From Minwuiaceae bacterium (GTDB taxonomy: Bacteria > Pseudomonadota > Alphaproteobacteria > Minwuiales > Minwuiaceae), in NCBI GenBank assembly GCA_028278525.1, contig JANQEE010000062.1, positions 34,751-98,750 of the forward strand: 64,000 nt of DNA, written 5' to 3'. A program made the translations under genes and the position numbers. Each line of letters opens with the position of its first letter. Position 1 is the stretch's first letter. Below the pieces are notes generated by a model. That model saw nothing but the letters and a program-made list of their open reading frames with translations. It did not search any database and had not been told where the DNA came from. Positions 17,655 to 26,067 of this stretch are shown here, one piece after another.

Positions 17655-19061
17655 CTAGCTCTCGCCCGTCTCGTCCCAGGTCTGTTTCTTGCGGTAGATG
17701 GTCGACGGGCTGATTTCGAGCAGGGCCGCGGCTTTCGGGATGTTGCCCGCGCAAGCGTCGATCGCGCGCTCGATGGTTTCCTTTTCGACGATCCAGAGTG
17801 GGCGGATGCTCGGTGCCGGCTCTTCCCGCGGGCCGACCGGCACGGCGGCACCCGGCTGGCGCGCTGTCACAGAGTCACCCGATCGCCGCGACGGTTGGAC
17901 CAGTTCCGGCAACATGGCCGGGGTCACTTCTTCGCCGTCATGGAGCACGACGATATTGCGGATCACATTGAGCATCTGGCGGACATTGCCGGGCCAGGAA
18001 TACGTCGCGATCGTATTTTCCGTCTCTGCGGAGAAACGGGTGAACCGCTTGCCTTCCTCTTGAGCGAAGCGGTTTAGAAACTCGTTGGCGATCAGTAGGA
18101 TGTCGTCGCCGCGCTCGCGCAGCGGCGGCATGGTGACCGGGATGACGTGCAGGCGATAATAGAGATCTTCCCGGAACCGGCCGGCTTCCACCGCGGCGAC
18201 CGGGTCCTGGTTGGTCGCGCAGACAAAGCGAACGTCCACCTTTTCCATTCGGCTGCCGCCGACCTTGGTGAAGCTGCCCGACTGGATGAACCTCAGCAGC
18301 TTCGTCTGAAGGTTGAGGTCCATCTCGCAGATTTCGTCGAGGAACAACGTTCCGCCGTCCGCGCGCTGCGCCGCGCCGTCGCGATCGGTCATCGCGCCGG
18401 TGAAGGCGCCCTTCACATGCCCGAAAATCTCGCTTTCGATCAGATCGGCGGGAATGGCGCCGCAGTTCAGCGCGACGAACGGCGCTTCGGCGCGCGGGCT
18501 TAGCTTATGCGTCGCTTCCGCCGCCAGCTCCTTGCCGGTGCCGCTTTCGCCGGTCACGAAGACCGTTGCCTTGCTTGGCGCCGCGCTTTCGATAATCCGG
18601 TAGACCGCCTGCATCGGCAGCGAAGAGCCGACGAAACCGAAAAACTGGTTACGGGCGATGTGTTCTTCGTAAGTCTCGACGATCTGAGCCAGCCGCTGCC
18701 GTTCCAGCGAATTGCGCAGGGTGTAGATCAGCCGTTCGCTGTTGAACGGTTTCACCAGGAAGTCGAAGGCGCCGTGGCGCATCGCCGCGACCGCCGAGTT
18801 TATCGAACCGTGCGCGGTGATGACCACGACGGCGCAGGCCATACGGGTTTGCGCGATGTGACGCAGGATATCCATGCCGTCCATGTCCGGCAGCTTGAGA
18901 TCCAGCAAAACACCGTCCGGCGGATTGGTTTCCAATTCGGCCAATGCGTCACCGCCGGTCTCGACAGCCGTGATCTCATAATCCTCGTCGCGCAGGTAAT
19001 TCTCGTAAGTACGAGCCAGCGAAGGACTGTCTTCAACTAGAAGGATTTTCTTAGGGCTCAC
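17655..19061 (-). CDS. LuxO-like sigma-54-dependent response regulator
   Basis: 468-aa NtrC-class activator. A receiver domain with Asp54 (GVLLDLKLPDMDG) is followed by a sigma-54-interacting AAA domain (Walker A GESGTGKE, the sigma-54 contact loop GAFTGA, CATNQDP) and a Fis-type helix-turn-helix (NIPKAAALLEISPSTIYRKK). The AAA region resembles Vibrio LuxO closely, for example in LCEMDL/ICEMDL-type segments and PPLRERG. The start is GTG 19061. Its convergent partner is a kinase with REC and Hpt domains, matching LuxQ-LuxU-LuxO logic. Regulated targets, perhaps small RNAs or sigma-54 promoters, are not visible here. Confidence 0.92.
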   Translation of the reverse strand: MSPKKILLVEDSPSLARTYENYLRDEDYEITAVETGGDALAELETNPPDGVLLDLKLPDMDGMDILRHIAQTRMACAVVVITAHGSINSAVAAMRHGAFDFLVKPFNSERLIYTLRNSLERQRLAQIVETYEEHIARNQFFGFVGSSLPMQAVYRIIESAAPSKATVFVTGESGTGKELAAEATHKLSPRAEAPFVALNCGAIPADLIESEIFGHVKGAFTGAMTDRDGAAQRADGGTLFLDEICEMDLNLQTKLLRFIQSGSFTKVGGSRMEKVDVRFVCATNQDPVAAVEAGRFREDLYYRLHVIPVTMPPLRERGDDILLIANEFLNRFAQEEGKRFTRFSAETENTIATYSWPGNVRQMLNVIRNIVVLHDGEEVTPAMLPELVQPSRRSGDSVTARQPGAAVPVGPREEPAPSIRPLWIVEKETIERAIDACAGNIPKAAALLEISPSTIYRKKQTWDETGES

Positions 19062-19260
19062 GTCCGCGTCTTTGGCGTTCCAATCGCGATAATTTACTAG
19101 GGTCGATTATTTCAATACTTTTCGCCATACGTAGAAACACGGAGGATCTACATTTCTATAGCCCAAATTACGGCATAATTTGATGTGTGCGCGGTTTGTT
19201 CCGGCGGATCGTCCCAAGGGCGGTCCAGAACCCGCGACCGTCGGGCACGGAAGCTCCGTA
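19062..19260. promoter_or_regulatory. AT-rich region upstream of the LuxO-like gene
   Basis: The gap between the alanine dehydrogenase stop and the LuxO-like start is AT-rich at 19085-19185. It contains a perfect 7-bp inverted repeat, CAAATTA and TAATTTG around CGGCA (19164-19182). It is a plausible operator or promoter for the minus-strand regulator gene; no defined regulator can be assigned. Confidence 0.35.
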
Positions 19261-20376
19261 TCAGGCGAGGACGTCGTCGGCGGAAACGTAATCCCGGCCC
19301 TGATCGCTGGCGACAGCCTCGTAGGTGAGTTGTCCGTGGTGGACGTTGAGGCCGTTTTTGAGGTGCGGATCGTCGAGCAGGGCCTGCTTGTATCCCTTGT
19401 TGGCTAGCGCGACGATGAACGGCAGCGTTGCGTTGTTGAGCGCGAAAGTGGACGTGCGCGCGACGGCGCCGGGCATGTTGGAGACGCAATAGTGGACAAC
19501 GTCGTCAACGCGGTAGGTTGGGTTGTCGTGCGTGGTCGGCTTGGCGGTTTCGAAACAGCCGCCCTGGTCGATCGATACGTCGACGATCACGGCGCCGCGC
19601 CGCATTTTTTTGATCATTTCGCGGCTGACGAGTTTGGGCGCCGCGCCGCCGCGCACCAACACGGCGCCGACAACCAGATCGGCGCCGGCGACATGGTCTT
19701 CGATGGCGTCGACGGTGGAGAAGATCGTATTCAGCATCGGACCGAACTGGAGGTCGAGTTCGTATAGTCGCGGCAGGGACTTGTCGATCACCGTGACATG
19801 CGCTTCCAGGCCCATGGCCATGCGCGCGGCGTTGGTGCCGACGACCCCGCCGCCCAGGATAACGACTTTCGCGGCCGCGACGCCGGGCACGCCGCCCAGC
19901 AGCATGCCCCGTCCGCCCTGTTCCATTTCCAGGCAGTGGGCGCCGGCCTGTATCGACATACGCCCCGCGACTTCGCTCATCGGCGAGAGCAAGGGCAGTC
20001 CGCCGCGGATGTCGGTCACGGTTTCGTAGGCTATGCCGACACAACCGGAATCGAGCATCCCTTTTGTCAGTGTCGGATCCGGCGCCAGGTGCAGGTAGGT
20101 GAACAGCACCTGGCCTTCGCGCAACATGGCCGTTTCCTGTGGCTGCGGTTCCTTGACCTTGACCACCATGTCCGCCTTGGCGAACACCTCCTCGGCGCTG
20201 TCGACGATATCCGCGCCGGCATCCCGGTAGAGCGTGTCGTCGAGGTCGATCCCCGCGCCCGCGCCCGATTGGACGATGACCTGGTGGCCATGGTGGACCG
20301 CTTCCCGCACGCTGGCCGGCGTCATACCGACGCGATGTTCCTGGGTTTTTATTTCGGTGGGTACGCCGATCAGCAT
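19261..20376 (-). CDS. ald: Alanine dehydrogenase
   Basis: NAD-dependent enzyme that converts L-alanine to pyruvate and ammonia, and the reverse. The 371-aa protein has the normal length, with the opening MLIGVPTEIKTQEHRVGMTP, the substrate segment SGAGAGI, the NAD-binding VVILGGGVVGTNAARMAMG and the DQGGCFET motif. ATG 20376 is preferred over the adjacent GTG one codon upstream because GAGGGAG has better spacing to it. It lies 36 bp downstream of an omega-amino-acid:pyruvate aminotransferase on the same strand; that enzyme makes the alanine which Ald would recycle to pyruvate. Confidence 0.96.
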   Translation of the reverse strand: MLIGVPTEIKTQEHRVGMTPASVREAVHHGHQVIVQSGAGAGIDLDDTLYRDAGADIVDSAEEVFAKADMVVKVKEPQPQETAMLREGQVLFTYLHLAPDPTLTKGMLDSGCVGIAYETVTDIRGGLPLLSPMSEVAGRMSIQAGAHCLEMEQGGRGMLLGGVPGVAAAKVVILGGGVVGTNAARMAMGLEAHVTVIDKSLPRLYELDLQFGPMLNTIFSTVDAIEDHVAGADLVVGAVLVRGGAAPKLVSREMIKKMRRGAVIVDVSIDQGGCFETAKPTTHDNPTYRVDDVVHYCVSNMPGAVARTSTFALNNATLPFIVALANKGYKQALLDDPHLKNGLNVHHGQLTYEAVASDQGRDYVSADDVLA

Positions 20377-20412
20377 CACCGGGGCTCCCTCATACGCTGC
20401 GTTACCGGCAGA

Positions 20413-21750
20413 TCAATGAGCCTGCTTCAAGACCTTCGATAGCGTGTCGAAGATCCGGTCGATCTGCGCCTTTTCCACGATCAACGGCGGCGACAACGCG
20501 ATGATGTCGCCGGTGGTGCGTATCAGGACGCCTTCCTCATAGCAACGGAGAAATGCATCGAAGGCCCGCGCGGTCGGTTTGTTGGCGATCGGCTCCAGCT
20601 CGATGGCGCCGATCAGGCCCAGATTGCGCAGGTCGATCACGTGCGGATGGCCTTTCAGGGCATGCAATGCCTCTTCCCAGTAAGGCGACAGTTCGGCCGC
20701 ACGCTCGAACAGACCTTCTTCCTGATAGGTGTCCAGGGTCGCGACGCCCGCCGCCGCGGCCAGCGGGTGGCCCGAATAGGTGTAGCCGTGGAACAGCTCG
20801 ATGGTATTTTCGGGCGCGTCCATGAAGGCGTCGTAGATGCCTTTGCGGCAGATCACCGCGCCCATCGGCACGACGCCGCTGGTCAGCCCCTTGGCGCAGG
20901 TGATCATGTCCGGCATGACGCCGAAATAGTCCGTCGCGAACGGCGCGCCGAGGCGACCGAAGCCGGTGATGACCTCGTCGAAAATCAGCAGGATTCCGTG
21001 CCGGTCGCAGATTTTGCGCAGGCGTTCCAGATAGCCCTGCGGCGGGATCAGCACGCCGGTCGATCCGGCGACCGGTTCCACGATCACCGCCGCGATGGTC
21101 GAGGCGTCGTGCAGCGCGACCAGCTTTTCCAGATCGTCGGCCAGATGGGCGCCCCAGGCGGGCTGGCCGCGGGAATAGGCGTTGTGTTCCAGATCATGGG
21201 TGTGGGAAATGTGGTCGGTGCCGGCCAGCAACGTGCCGAAATGCATGCGGTTCTTGACGATGCCGCCAACCGAGATCCCGCCGAAACCGACGCCGTGATA
21301 GCCACGCTCCCGCCCGATCAGCCGGGTTCGGGTGCCCTGGCCAATGGCCCGCTGATAGGCCAGGGCGATCTTCAGGGCGGTATCGACGGATTCCGAACCG
21401 GAGTTGGTGAAGAACGCATAGTCCAGGTCGCCGGGCATCAGGGCGGTCAGCCGCGATGCGAGTTCGAAGGCTTTCGGGTGACCCATCTGGAAGGCAGGGG
21501 CGTAGTCCAGTTCCTCAACCTGGCGCTGGACGGCTTCGACGACCCGTGGCCGGGCGTGGCCCGCGTTGCAGCACCATAGGCCGGCGGTACCGTCGAGCAC
21601 CTGCTTGCCCTCGGCGGTGGTGTAATGCATGTCCTTGGCCGACACGAACATGCGCGGCTGCTGTTTGAACTGCCGATTGGCGGTGAACGGCATCCAGAAG
21701 GATTCGAGATTATTTGTCGCGCTATGCGCGCTGGCGCCGATGGTGGCCAT
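20413..21750 (-). CDS. Omega-amino acid:pyruvate aminotransferase (class III)
   Basis: PLP-dependent transaminase of about 445 aa that moves the amino group of beta-alanine or another omega-amino acid or amine to pyruvate, giving alanine. Seen are the family N-terminus ESFWMPFTANRQFK, the GSESVDTALKIA phosphate loop, FDEVITGFGRLG and the PLP lysine in MITCAKGLTSGVVPMG. ATG 21750 is preferred over ATG 21759 because GGGAG abuts the latter but is 9 nt from the former. The gene pairs with ald downstream, which would regenerate pyruvate and release ammonia. The exact amine donor cannot be assigned. Confidence 0.9.
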   Translation of the reverse strand: MATIGASAHSATNNLESFWMPFTANRQFKQQPRMFVSAKDMHYTTAEGKQVLDGTAGLWCCNAGHARPRVVEAVQRQVEELDYAPAFQMGHPKAFELASRLTALMPGDLDYAFFTNSGSESVDTALKIALAYQRAIGQGTRTRLIGRERGYHGVGFGGISVGGIVKNRMHFGTLLAGTDHISHTHDLEHNAYSRGQPAWGAHLADDLEKLVALHDASTIAAVIVEPVAGSTGVLIPPQGYLERLRKICDRHGILLIFDEVITGFGRLGAPFATDYFGVMPDMITCAKGLTSGVVPMGAVICRKGIYDAFMDAPENTIELFHGYTYSGHPLAAAAGVATLDTYQEEGLFERAAELSPYWEEALHALKGHPHVIDLRNLGLIGAIELEPIANKPTARAFDAFLRCYEEGVLIRTTGDIIALSPPLIVEKAQIDRIFDTLSKVLKQAH

Positions 21751-21906
21751 GGCGTTCATCTCCCGTCGAATTCGAGCCGTTTCGTCACGGCTCCGATCAT
21801 GGCCAGCATAATCCGAATTGCCGATCCGCGAAAACCGATAAGCCGGCGAGGATAGGACTGGTCTTCAACGAGCCGCAATGGCAGGTTGTGAACAAGCGGT
21901 TGCAGC

Positions 21907-21967
21907 TAGAGCAATATCCGAACGGATTGAACATGATGGTTCAATCCGTTCGGATAAAATTGCTCTA
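21907..21967. repeat. Palindromic repeat, unit 1 of a tandem pair
   Basis: Inverted repeat with arms 21907-21932 and 21939-21967. TAGAGCAAT and its partner ATTGCTCTA form the base, ATCCGAACGGATTGAAC and its complement the main stem, around the loop ATGATG; the right arm carries a 3-nt AAA bulge. It shares the AGAGCA and ATCCGA/AACGGAT blocks with the neighbouring unit. The 319-bp gap 21751-22069 otherwise holds only start-proximal control sequence for the two divergent genes. Confidence 0.8.
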
Positions 21968-21982
21968 CATCTTAAGAGGCTG

Positions 21983-22038
21983 GAGCATCATCCGACCGAA
22001 CGGATCGCATAAGCGATCCGTTCGGTCGGATGATGCTC
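21983..22038. repeat. Palindromic repeat, unit 2 of a tandem pair
   Basis: Perfect 25-bp inverted repeat (21983-22007 and 22014-22038) with the six-base loop CATAAG. The arm begins GAGCATCATCCGACCGAACG. It is a variant of the unit 15 bp upstream. It ends 31 bp before the fumarylacetoacetase-family start, so a transcript of that gene may carry the hairpin in its leader. Confidence 0.85.
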
Positions 22039-22069
22039 TGGGGGAACGGACCCGAAAGGACGGACAAAA

Positions 22070-22918
22070 ATGAAGCTCTTAACCTACAGCAGTGGCGGGG
22101 AGGCCACCTATGGCGTCGCGACGGACGACGGCGTGATCGATGTCGGCAAGCGTCTCGGCGAGAGTTACGGCAGCCTGCGCGCCGTGCTGGAGGCCGATGC
22201 CCTGGACGCCGTTCGCGAGGTCACGGCCGGTCAGAGCCCGGACTCGGGGCTTAACGACATCAGCTACCTTCCGGTTATCCCCAACCCGGAGAAGATCGTC
22301 TGTGTCGGACTGAACTACGAGGACCACCGCATCGAGACGGGCCGGGAGCCTTCCGGTTACCCCGTGTTGTTCGCGCGTTACGCCCATTGCCAGGTCGGGC
22401 ACGGCCAGCCGATGGTGCGGCCGAACAATTCCGAACAGTTCGACTACGAGGGCGAACTGGTCGTGGTGATCGGCAAACAGGCGCGGCACGTGAGCCGCGA
22501 GGACGCGCTGAGCCACATCGCCGGATACTCGATCTACAACGACGGCTCGGTCCGCGACTGGCAGAGCCATACGCACCAGTTCCTGCCCGGCAAGAACTTC
22601 GATGCAACCGGCGCCTTCGGTCCCTGGATGGTGACGTCGGATCAGATTCCCGATCCGACGGCGCTGACATTGACGACGCGCCTGAACGGTCAGGTGCTGC
22701 AGCATGCCGGCACCGACCAGTTGATCTTCAACATCCCGTACCTGATTTCCTACATCTCCAGTTTCATGGTGCTGAGGCCGGGCGACGTGATCGTCACCGG
22801 CACGCCGGGCGGCGTCGGCATGAAGCGCAATCCGCCGCTGTTTATGAAAGCCGGCGACACGGTGGAGGTGGAGATCAGCGGCATCGGCACGCTGGTCAAC
22901 CCGATCGTCGACGAGTAG
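22070..22918 (+). CDS. Fumarylacetoacetate hydrolase family protein
   Basis: 282-aa enzyme of the FAH fold, which includes fumarylpyruvate hydrolases, oxaloacetate decarboxylases and hydroxyhepta-dienedioate isomerases. The metal-binding region shows IVCVGLNYEDHRIETG, the acidic FDYEGELVVVIGK and GYSIYNDGSVRDWQ; TGTPGGVGMKRNPP is the standard C-terminal signature. The start has AAAGGACGG upstream. It diverges from the omega-aminotransferase across the repeat pair and converges with pyrD 14 bp away. The substrate is not predictable; a role in removing a dicarbonyl acid product is plausible. Confidence 0.88.
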   Translation: MKLLTYSSGGEATYGVATDDGVIDVGKRLGESYGSLRAVLEADALDAVREVTAGQSPDSGLNDISYLPVIPNPEKIVCVGLNYEDHRIETGREPSGYPVLFARYAHCQVGHGQPMVRPNNSEQFDYEGELVVVIGKQARHVSREDALSHIAGYSIYNDGSVRDWQSHTHQFLPGKNFDATGAFGPWMVTSDQIPDPTALTLTTRLNGQVLQHAGTDQLIFNIPYLISYISSFMVLRPGDVIVTGTPGGVGMKRNPPLFMKAGDTVEVEISGIGTLVNPIVDE

Positions 22919-22932
22919 GCGGTCCGCCGCCG

Positions 22933-23988
22933 TCAGGGGTTTACGTCGACGCCGACGGCGGCGCGCACGCCGTCGAACCCGTCGCGCTTGAGCAGCGCCG
23001 CCAGATCGCGGCCGATCGCCGCGACCAGGCCGGGGCCCTGGTAGATCAGCGCCGTGTAGAGCTGCACCAGCGATGCGCCGGCGCGGATCTTGGCGTAGGC
23101 GTCGGCCCCCGACCCGACTCCGCCGACCCCGACCAGGGTGATCCGTCCGCCGGTCAATCGGTACATCCGGCGCAACGTCTCCGTCGAGGGCGCGAACAGC
23201 GGTGCGCCGCTCAAACCGCCGGACTGTTCCTTGTGCCGCCCGCGCAAATCAGGCGGCCGGGCGATGGTCGTGTTCGAGATGATCAGCCCTTCCGTCCCGT
23301 GCTCCACCGCCACGGCCGCGATGTCGGCCAGCTCCGCTTCCGTCAGGTCGGGCGCGATTTTCAGGGCGATCGGGATCGCCAGGCCGGCGGCGGTCCGCGC
23401 GTCCTCCAGCCGTCCGAGCAACTCCTCCAGTTCCGCCTTGTTCTGCAGGCCGCGCAGGCCCGGCGTGTTCGGCGACGACACGTTGACGGTGACGTAATCC
23501 GCGTAGGGCCCAAGCGCCTTCAGGCCCGCGATGTAATCGCCGATGCGGTCGTCGCTGTCCTTGTTGGCGCCGAGATTGACGCCGACGATGCCGCGCCGCG
23601 GGCGGGCGCGGAGCCGCGTTTCCGCCGCCGCCATGCCCTGGTTGTTGAAACCCAGCCGGTTGATGACGGCGCGGTCTTCCGGTAGCCGAAACAGCCGCGG
23701 TTTCGGATTGCCGGCCTGCGGCCGTGGCGTGATGCTGCCGACCTCGACGAAGCCGAAGCCCTGCCCGAGCATGGCGTCGGGGACTTCCGCGTTCTTGTCG
23801 AAGCCGGCGGCCAGGCCGATGGGATTCGGAAAGGTCAGGCCGCGGAACGGCACGTGCAGCACCGGGTCGTCCACCGTTTCGGTGCGGGGGACGAGGCCGC
23901 TCCGCAACGCCGCTATCGTCGCCCGGTGCGCGACCTCCGGCGGCAGCGCCCGAAGCAGCGGCGCGGCGGCGCGGAACAAATCGGTCAA
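22933..23988 (-). CDS. pyrD: Dihydroorotate dehydrogenase (quinone), class 2
   Basis: Membrane-associated flavoenzyme that oxidises dihydroorotate to orotate in pyrimidine synthesis, passing electrons to quinone. The 351-aa protein has an N-terminal amphipathic helix region (DLFRAAAPLLRALPPEVAHR) typical of class 2, the signatures PIGLAAGFDKNAEVPDAM and YVTVNVSSPNTPGLR, and the FMN site VGVGGVGSGADAYAKI. The start is TTG 23988, overlapping the stop of the upstream DUF952 gene by 4 bp (TTGA), so the two are coupled; longer in-frame starts lie inside that gene and are rejected. Confidence 0.95.
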   Translation of the reverse strand: MTDLFRAAAPLLRALPPEVAHRATIAALRSGLVPRTETVDDPVLHVPFRGLTFPNPIGLAAGFDKNAEVPDAMLGQGFGFVEVGSITPRPQAGNPKPRLFRLPEDRAVINRLGFNNQGMAAAETRLRARPRRGIVGVNLGANKDSDDRIGDYIAGLKALGPYADYVTVNVSSPNTPGLRGLQNKAELEELLGRLEDARTAAGLAIPIALKIAPDLTEAELADIAAVAVEHGTEGLIISNTTIARPPDLRGRHKEQSGGLSGAPLFAPSTETLRRMYRLTGGRITLVGVGGVGSGADAYAKIRAGASLVQLYTALIYQGPGLVAAIGRDLAALLKRDGFDGVRAAVGVDVNP

Positions 23989-24350
23989 TCCGGGTCTCCG
24001 TCTTCCCCGAGGTGGGGAAAGATGTGCTCGCCGTCCGGGCCGAGCGGTAGATCGTGTACGGCGACGACCGCGGTTGTCGAAAGCTCCGAATAGAGATGGG
24101 GAAACAGCGCGCCGCCGCGCGACGGCTCCCACCGGAGCGCATCGCCCAACGCGTCCGGATCGACGGCCAACAACACCAGATCATGCTGGCCGGCCCGGTG
24201 ACGGCGGCAGGATTCGCGAACCTGTTCCGCCGTCGAAAAATGAATGAATCCGTCGCGGCGGTCGTCGTCCGACCCGGCGTATCCGCCGCGCTCCTGCGCC
24301 AATTGCCAGTCCGCCCGACGCGCAATCGAATAGATCAAAGCTGGCCCCAT
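23985..24350 (-). CDS. DUF952 family protein
   Basis: 121-aa cytoplasmic protein with the DUF952 hallmarks DGFIHFSTAEQVRESC and LVLLAVDPDALG, and the C-terminal LYSELSTTAVVAVHDLPLG and FPHL. The family has no established biochemical role, though its fold recalls glutathione-related or ADP-ribose-binding proteins. It is translationally coupled to pyrD, a pairing known in alphaproteobacteria. It diverges from the S24 repressor gene. Confidence 0.85.
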   Translation of the reverse strand: MGPALIYSIARRADWQLAQERGGYAGSDDDRRDGFIHFSTAEQVRESCRRHRAGQHDLVLLAVDPDALGDALRWEPSRGGALFPHLYSELSTTAVVAVHDLPLGPDGEHIFPHLGEDGDPD

Positions 24351-24435
24351 GGCCGCACCCTAACCAAAGCGGATTGGTCTGAACAGATACAACGGCAGTG
24401 CCGGTAATAGCCTGCTGGTACTAGACTCCGAACGA

Positions 24436-25089
24436 ATGTTGGTCGAACATATCGCCATGCTGACCCACCAAGGCATATGGGCGGCGGTCGACGCACTGGC
24501 GGCCCAGAACGGTTTTACCGCGTCCGGATTGGCTAAGCGCGCCGGGCTGGACGCGACCACCTTCAACAGAAGCAAGCGCACCTCACGGGATGGCAAGCCG
24601 CGCTGGCCGAGCACGGAAAGCGTTTCCAAAATCCTCGACGCGACCGGCTCGACGCTCGGCGACTTCGTTTCCCTGGTCGATCACGGCGGACAGGGCGACG
24701 GGCCGTTTCGCATTCCGGTTATCGGCTTCGGCCTGGCCGGCGACAACCGGTTCTTTACCGAGCACGGCGTCCCGCAAGGCACGGACTGGGACGAAGTGGC
24801 GTTTCCCGATATCGGCGATCCCAGCGCCTATGCCCTGGAAGTGACCGACGACAGCATGTCGCCGGTCTATCGCGACGGCGATATCGTCGTCGTATCGCCG
24901 CAGGCGAACATCCGCCGCGGCGACCGGGTGGTCGTCAGGACGCTCGAGGGCGAAGTGATGGCCAAGCAGCTTCGCCGCAAATCCGCGCGCCGTATCGACC
25001 TGCAGTCCCTGAATCCGGACTATCCCGGCCGGGTGCTGGACATCGACGAGATCGGCTGGCTGGCGCGCATCGTCTGGGCCAGCCAATAA
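24436..25089 (+). CDS. S24-family autocleavage-type transcriptional repressor
   Basis: 217-aa LexA/CI-like regulator. An N-terminal helix-turn-helix (about residues 14-75, ASGLAKRAGLDATTFNRSKR) is joined to an S24 peptidase domain (about 90-215). The scissile-type Ala101-Gly102 in IGFGLAGDN, the nucleophile Ser140 in DDSMSPVYRDGD and the general base Lys177 in GEVMAKQL are all kept, so RecA-stimulated self-cleavage is possible. No phage genes surround it, so it is probably a resident chromosomal stress regulator. Its target is unknown. Confidence 0.85.
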   Translation: MLVEHIAMLTHQGIWAAVDALAAQNGFTASGLAKRAGLDATTFNRSKRTSRDGKPRWPSTESVSKILDATGSTLGDFVSLVDHGGQGDGPFRIPVIGFGLAGDNRFFTEHGVPQGTDWDEVAFPDIGDPSAYALEVTDDSMSPVYRDGDIVVVSPQANIRRGDRVVVRTLEGEVMAKQLRRKSARRIDLQSLNPDYPGRVLDIDEIGWLARIVWASQ

Positions 25090-25105
25090 ACCTGCCAACG
25101 GGCGT

Positions 25106-25134
25106 TTGGCGATTTCCTTAACCGAGACTATGGT
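25106..25134 (+). promoter_or_regulatory. Predicted sigma-70-type promoter of the class IV aminotransferase gene
   Basis: TTGGCG (25106-25111) and TATGGT (25129-25134) are separated by 17 bp, in the 108-bp gap before the aminotransferase start. The expected leader is about 57 nt and ends in AAGGAG at the ribosome binding site. Confidence 0.45.
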
Positions 25135-25197
25135 ACGACCGCCGCGTCGACACTTAATGGCGTTTTGCGCAGGATTTTTGAAAGAAGGAGTATCGGC

Positions 25198-26043
25198 ATG
25201 GCGGGTGTATTTTGGCACGACGGGAAATGGTCCGAGGAGCAACCGAAGCTCACCGGGCCGATGGATCACGCGTTCTGGATGTCGACGGTGGTGTTCGACG
25301 GCGCCCGGTCGTTCCAGGGGATGGCGCCGGATGTCGACCAGCATTGCGAACGGCTGATCAAATCGGCCAAGTCCATGTTGCTGGAGCCGAAGTTTGCGGC
25401 GGAAGAGGTCGCCAAGCTTTGTGTCGAGGGCGTTCGCAAGCTGCCGAAGGAATCGGAGCTCTATATCCGCCCGATGTTCTTCGCCCGGGAAGGTTTCGTG
25501 CTGCCGGATCCGGAGACGACGGAATTCGTGCTGGCGATCTATGACACCCCGCTGCCGCCGGCTAATGGCTTCACGGCCTGTTTCTCCAGTTATCGCCGGC
25601 CGGCCCGCGATATGGCGCCGACGGACGCCAAAGCCTCATGCCTTTATCCGAATTCGCAAAGGGCGCTGCGCGAAGCGGCGGACCGCGGCTTCGACAATGC
25701 GATCGTGCTGGACCCGAACAGCAATGTCGCCGAGTTCGCGTCGGCCAATATCTGGATCGCCAAGGATGGCGTCGCCATGACGCCGGCCTGGAACGGCACC
25801 TTCCTGAACGGCATCACCCGCCAGCGCATCATCCAGTTGCTCAAGGACGACGGGGTCGAAGTGCAGGAAACAACCATCACGCCACAGGACGTGCGGGACG
25901 CGGACGAGGTGTTCAACACCGGCAACTACGGCAAGGTCGTGCCGGTGGTGAAACTGGAAGATCGCGACTTGCAGCCCGGCCCGGTGGCTCGGCGGGCGCG
26001 CGAACTCTATTTCGAGTACGCGAACGGCGCGCAGCTCTTCTAA
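25198..26043 (+). CDS. Class IV aminotransferase (branched-chain amino acid aminotransferase-like)
   Basis: PLP enzyme of fold type IV, 281 aa, the group that includes IlvE, D-amino acid transaminase and ADC lyase. The PLP-binding lysine lies in MAPTDAKASCLYPNSQRAL, the substrate loop in NSNVAEFASANIWIAK, and FLNGITRQRIIQLL follows. The lysine context is not the KIGGNY-type of classical IlvE, so donor specificity is uncertain. ATG 25198 has AAGGAG 9 nt upstream; an upstream ATG at 25165 lacks a site. Its 3' end faces lysS across the second long palindrome. Confidence 0.88.
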   Translation: MAGVFWHDGKWSEEQPKLTGPMDHAFWMSTVVFDGARSFQGMAPDVDQHCERLIKSAKSMLLEPKFAAEEVAKLCVEGVRKLPKESELYIRPMFFAREGFVLPDPETTEFVLAIYDTPLPPANGFTACFSSYRRPARDMAPTDAKASCLYPNSQRALREAADRGFDNAIVLDPNSNVAEFASANIWIAKDGVAMTPAWNGTFLNGITRQRIIQLLKDDGVEVQETTITPQDVRDADEVFNTGNYGKVVPVVKLEDRDLQPGPVARRARELYFEYANGAQLF

Positions 26044-26067
26044 GCGCTTAGAAGGTTTCGGGTGGTG

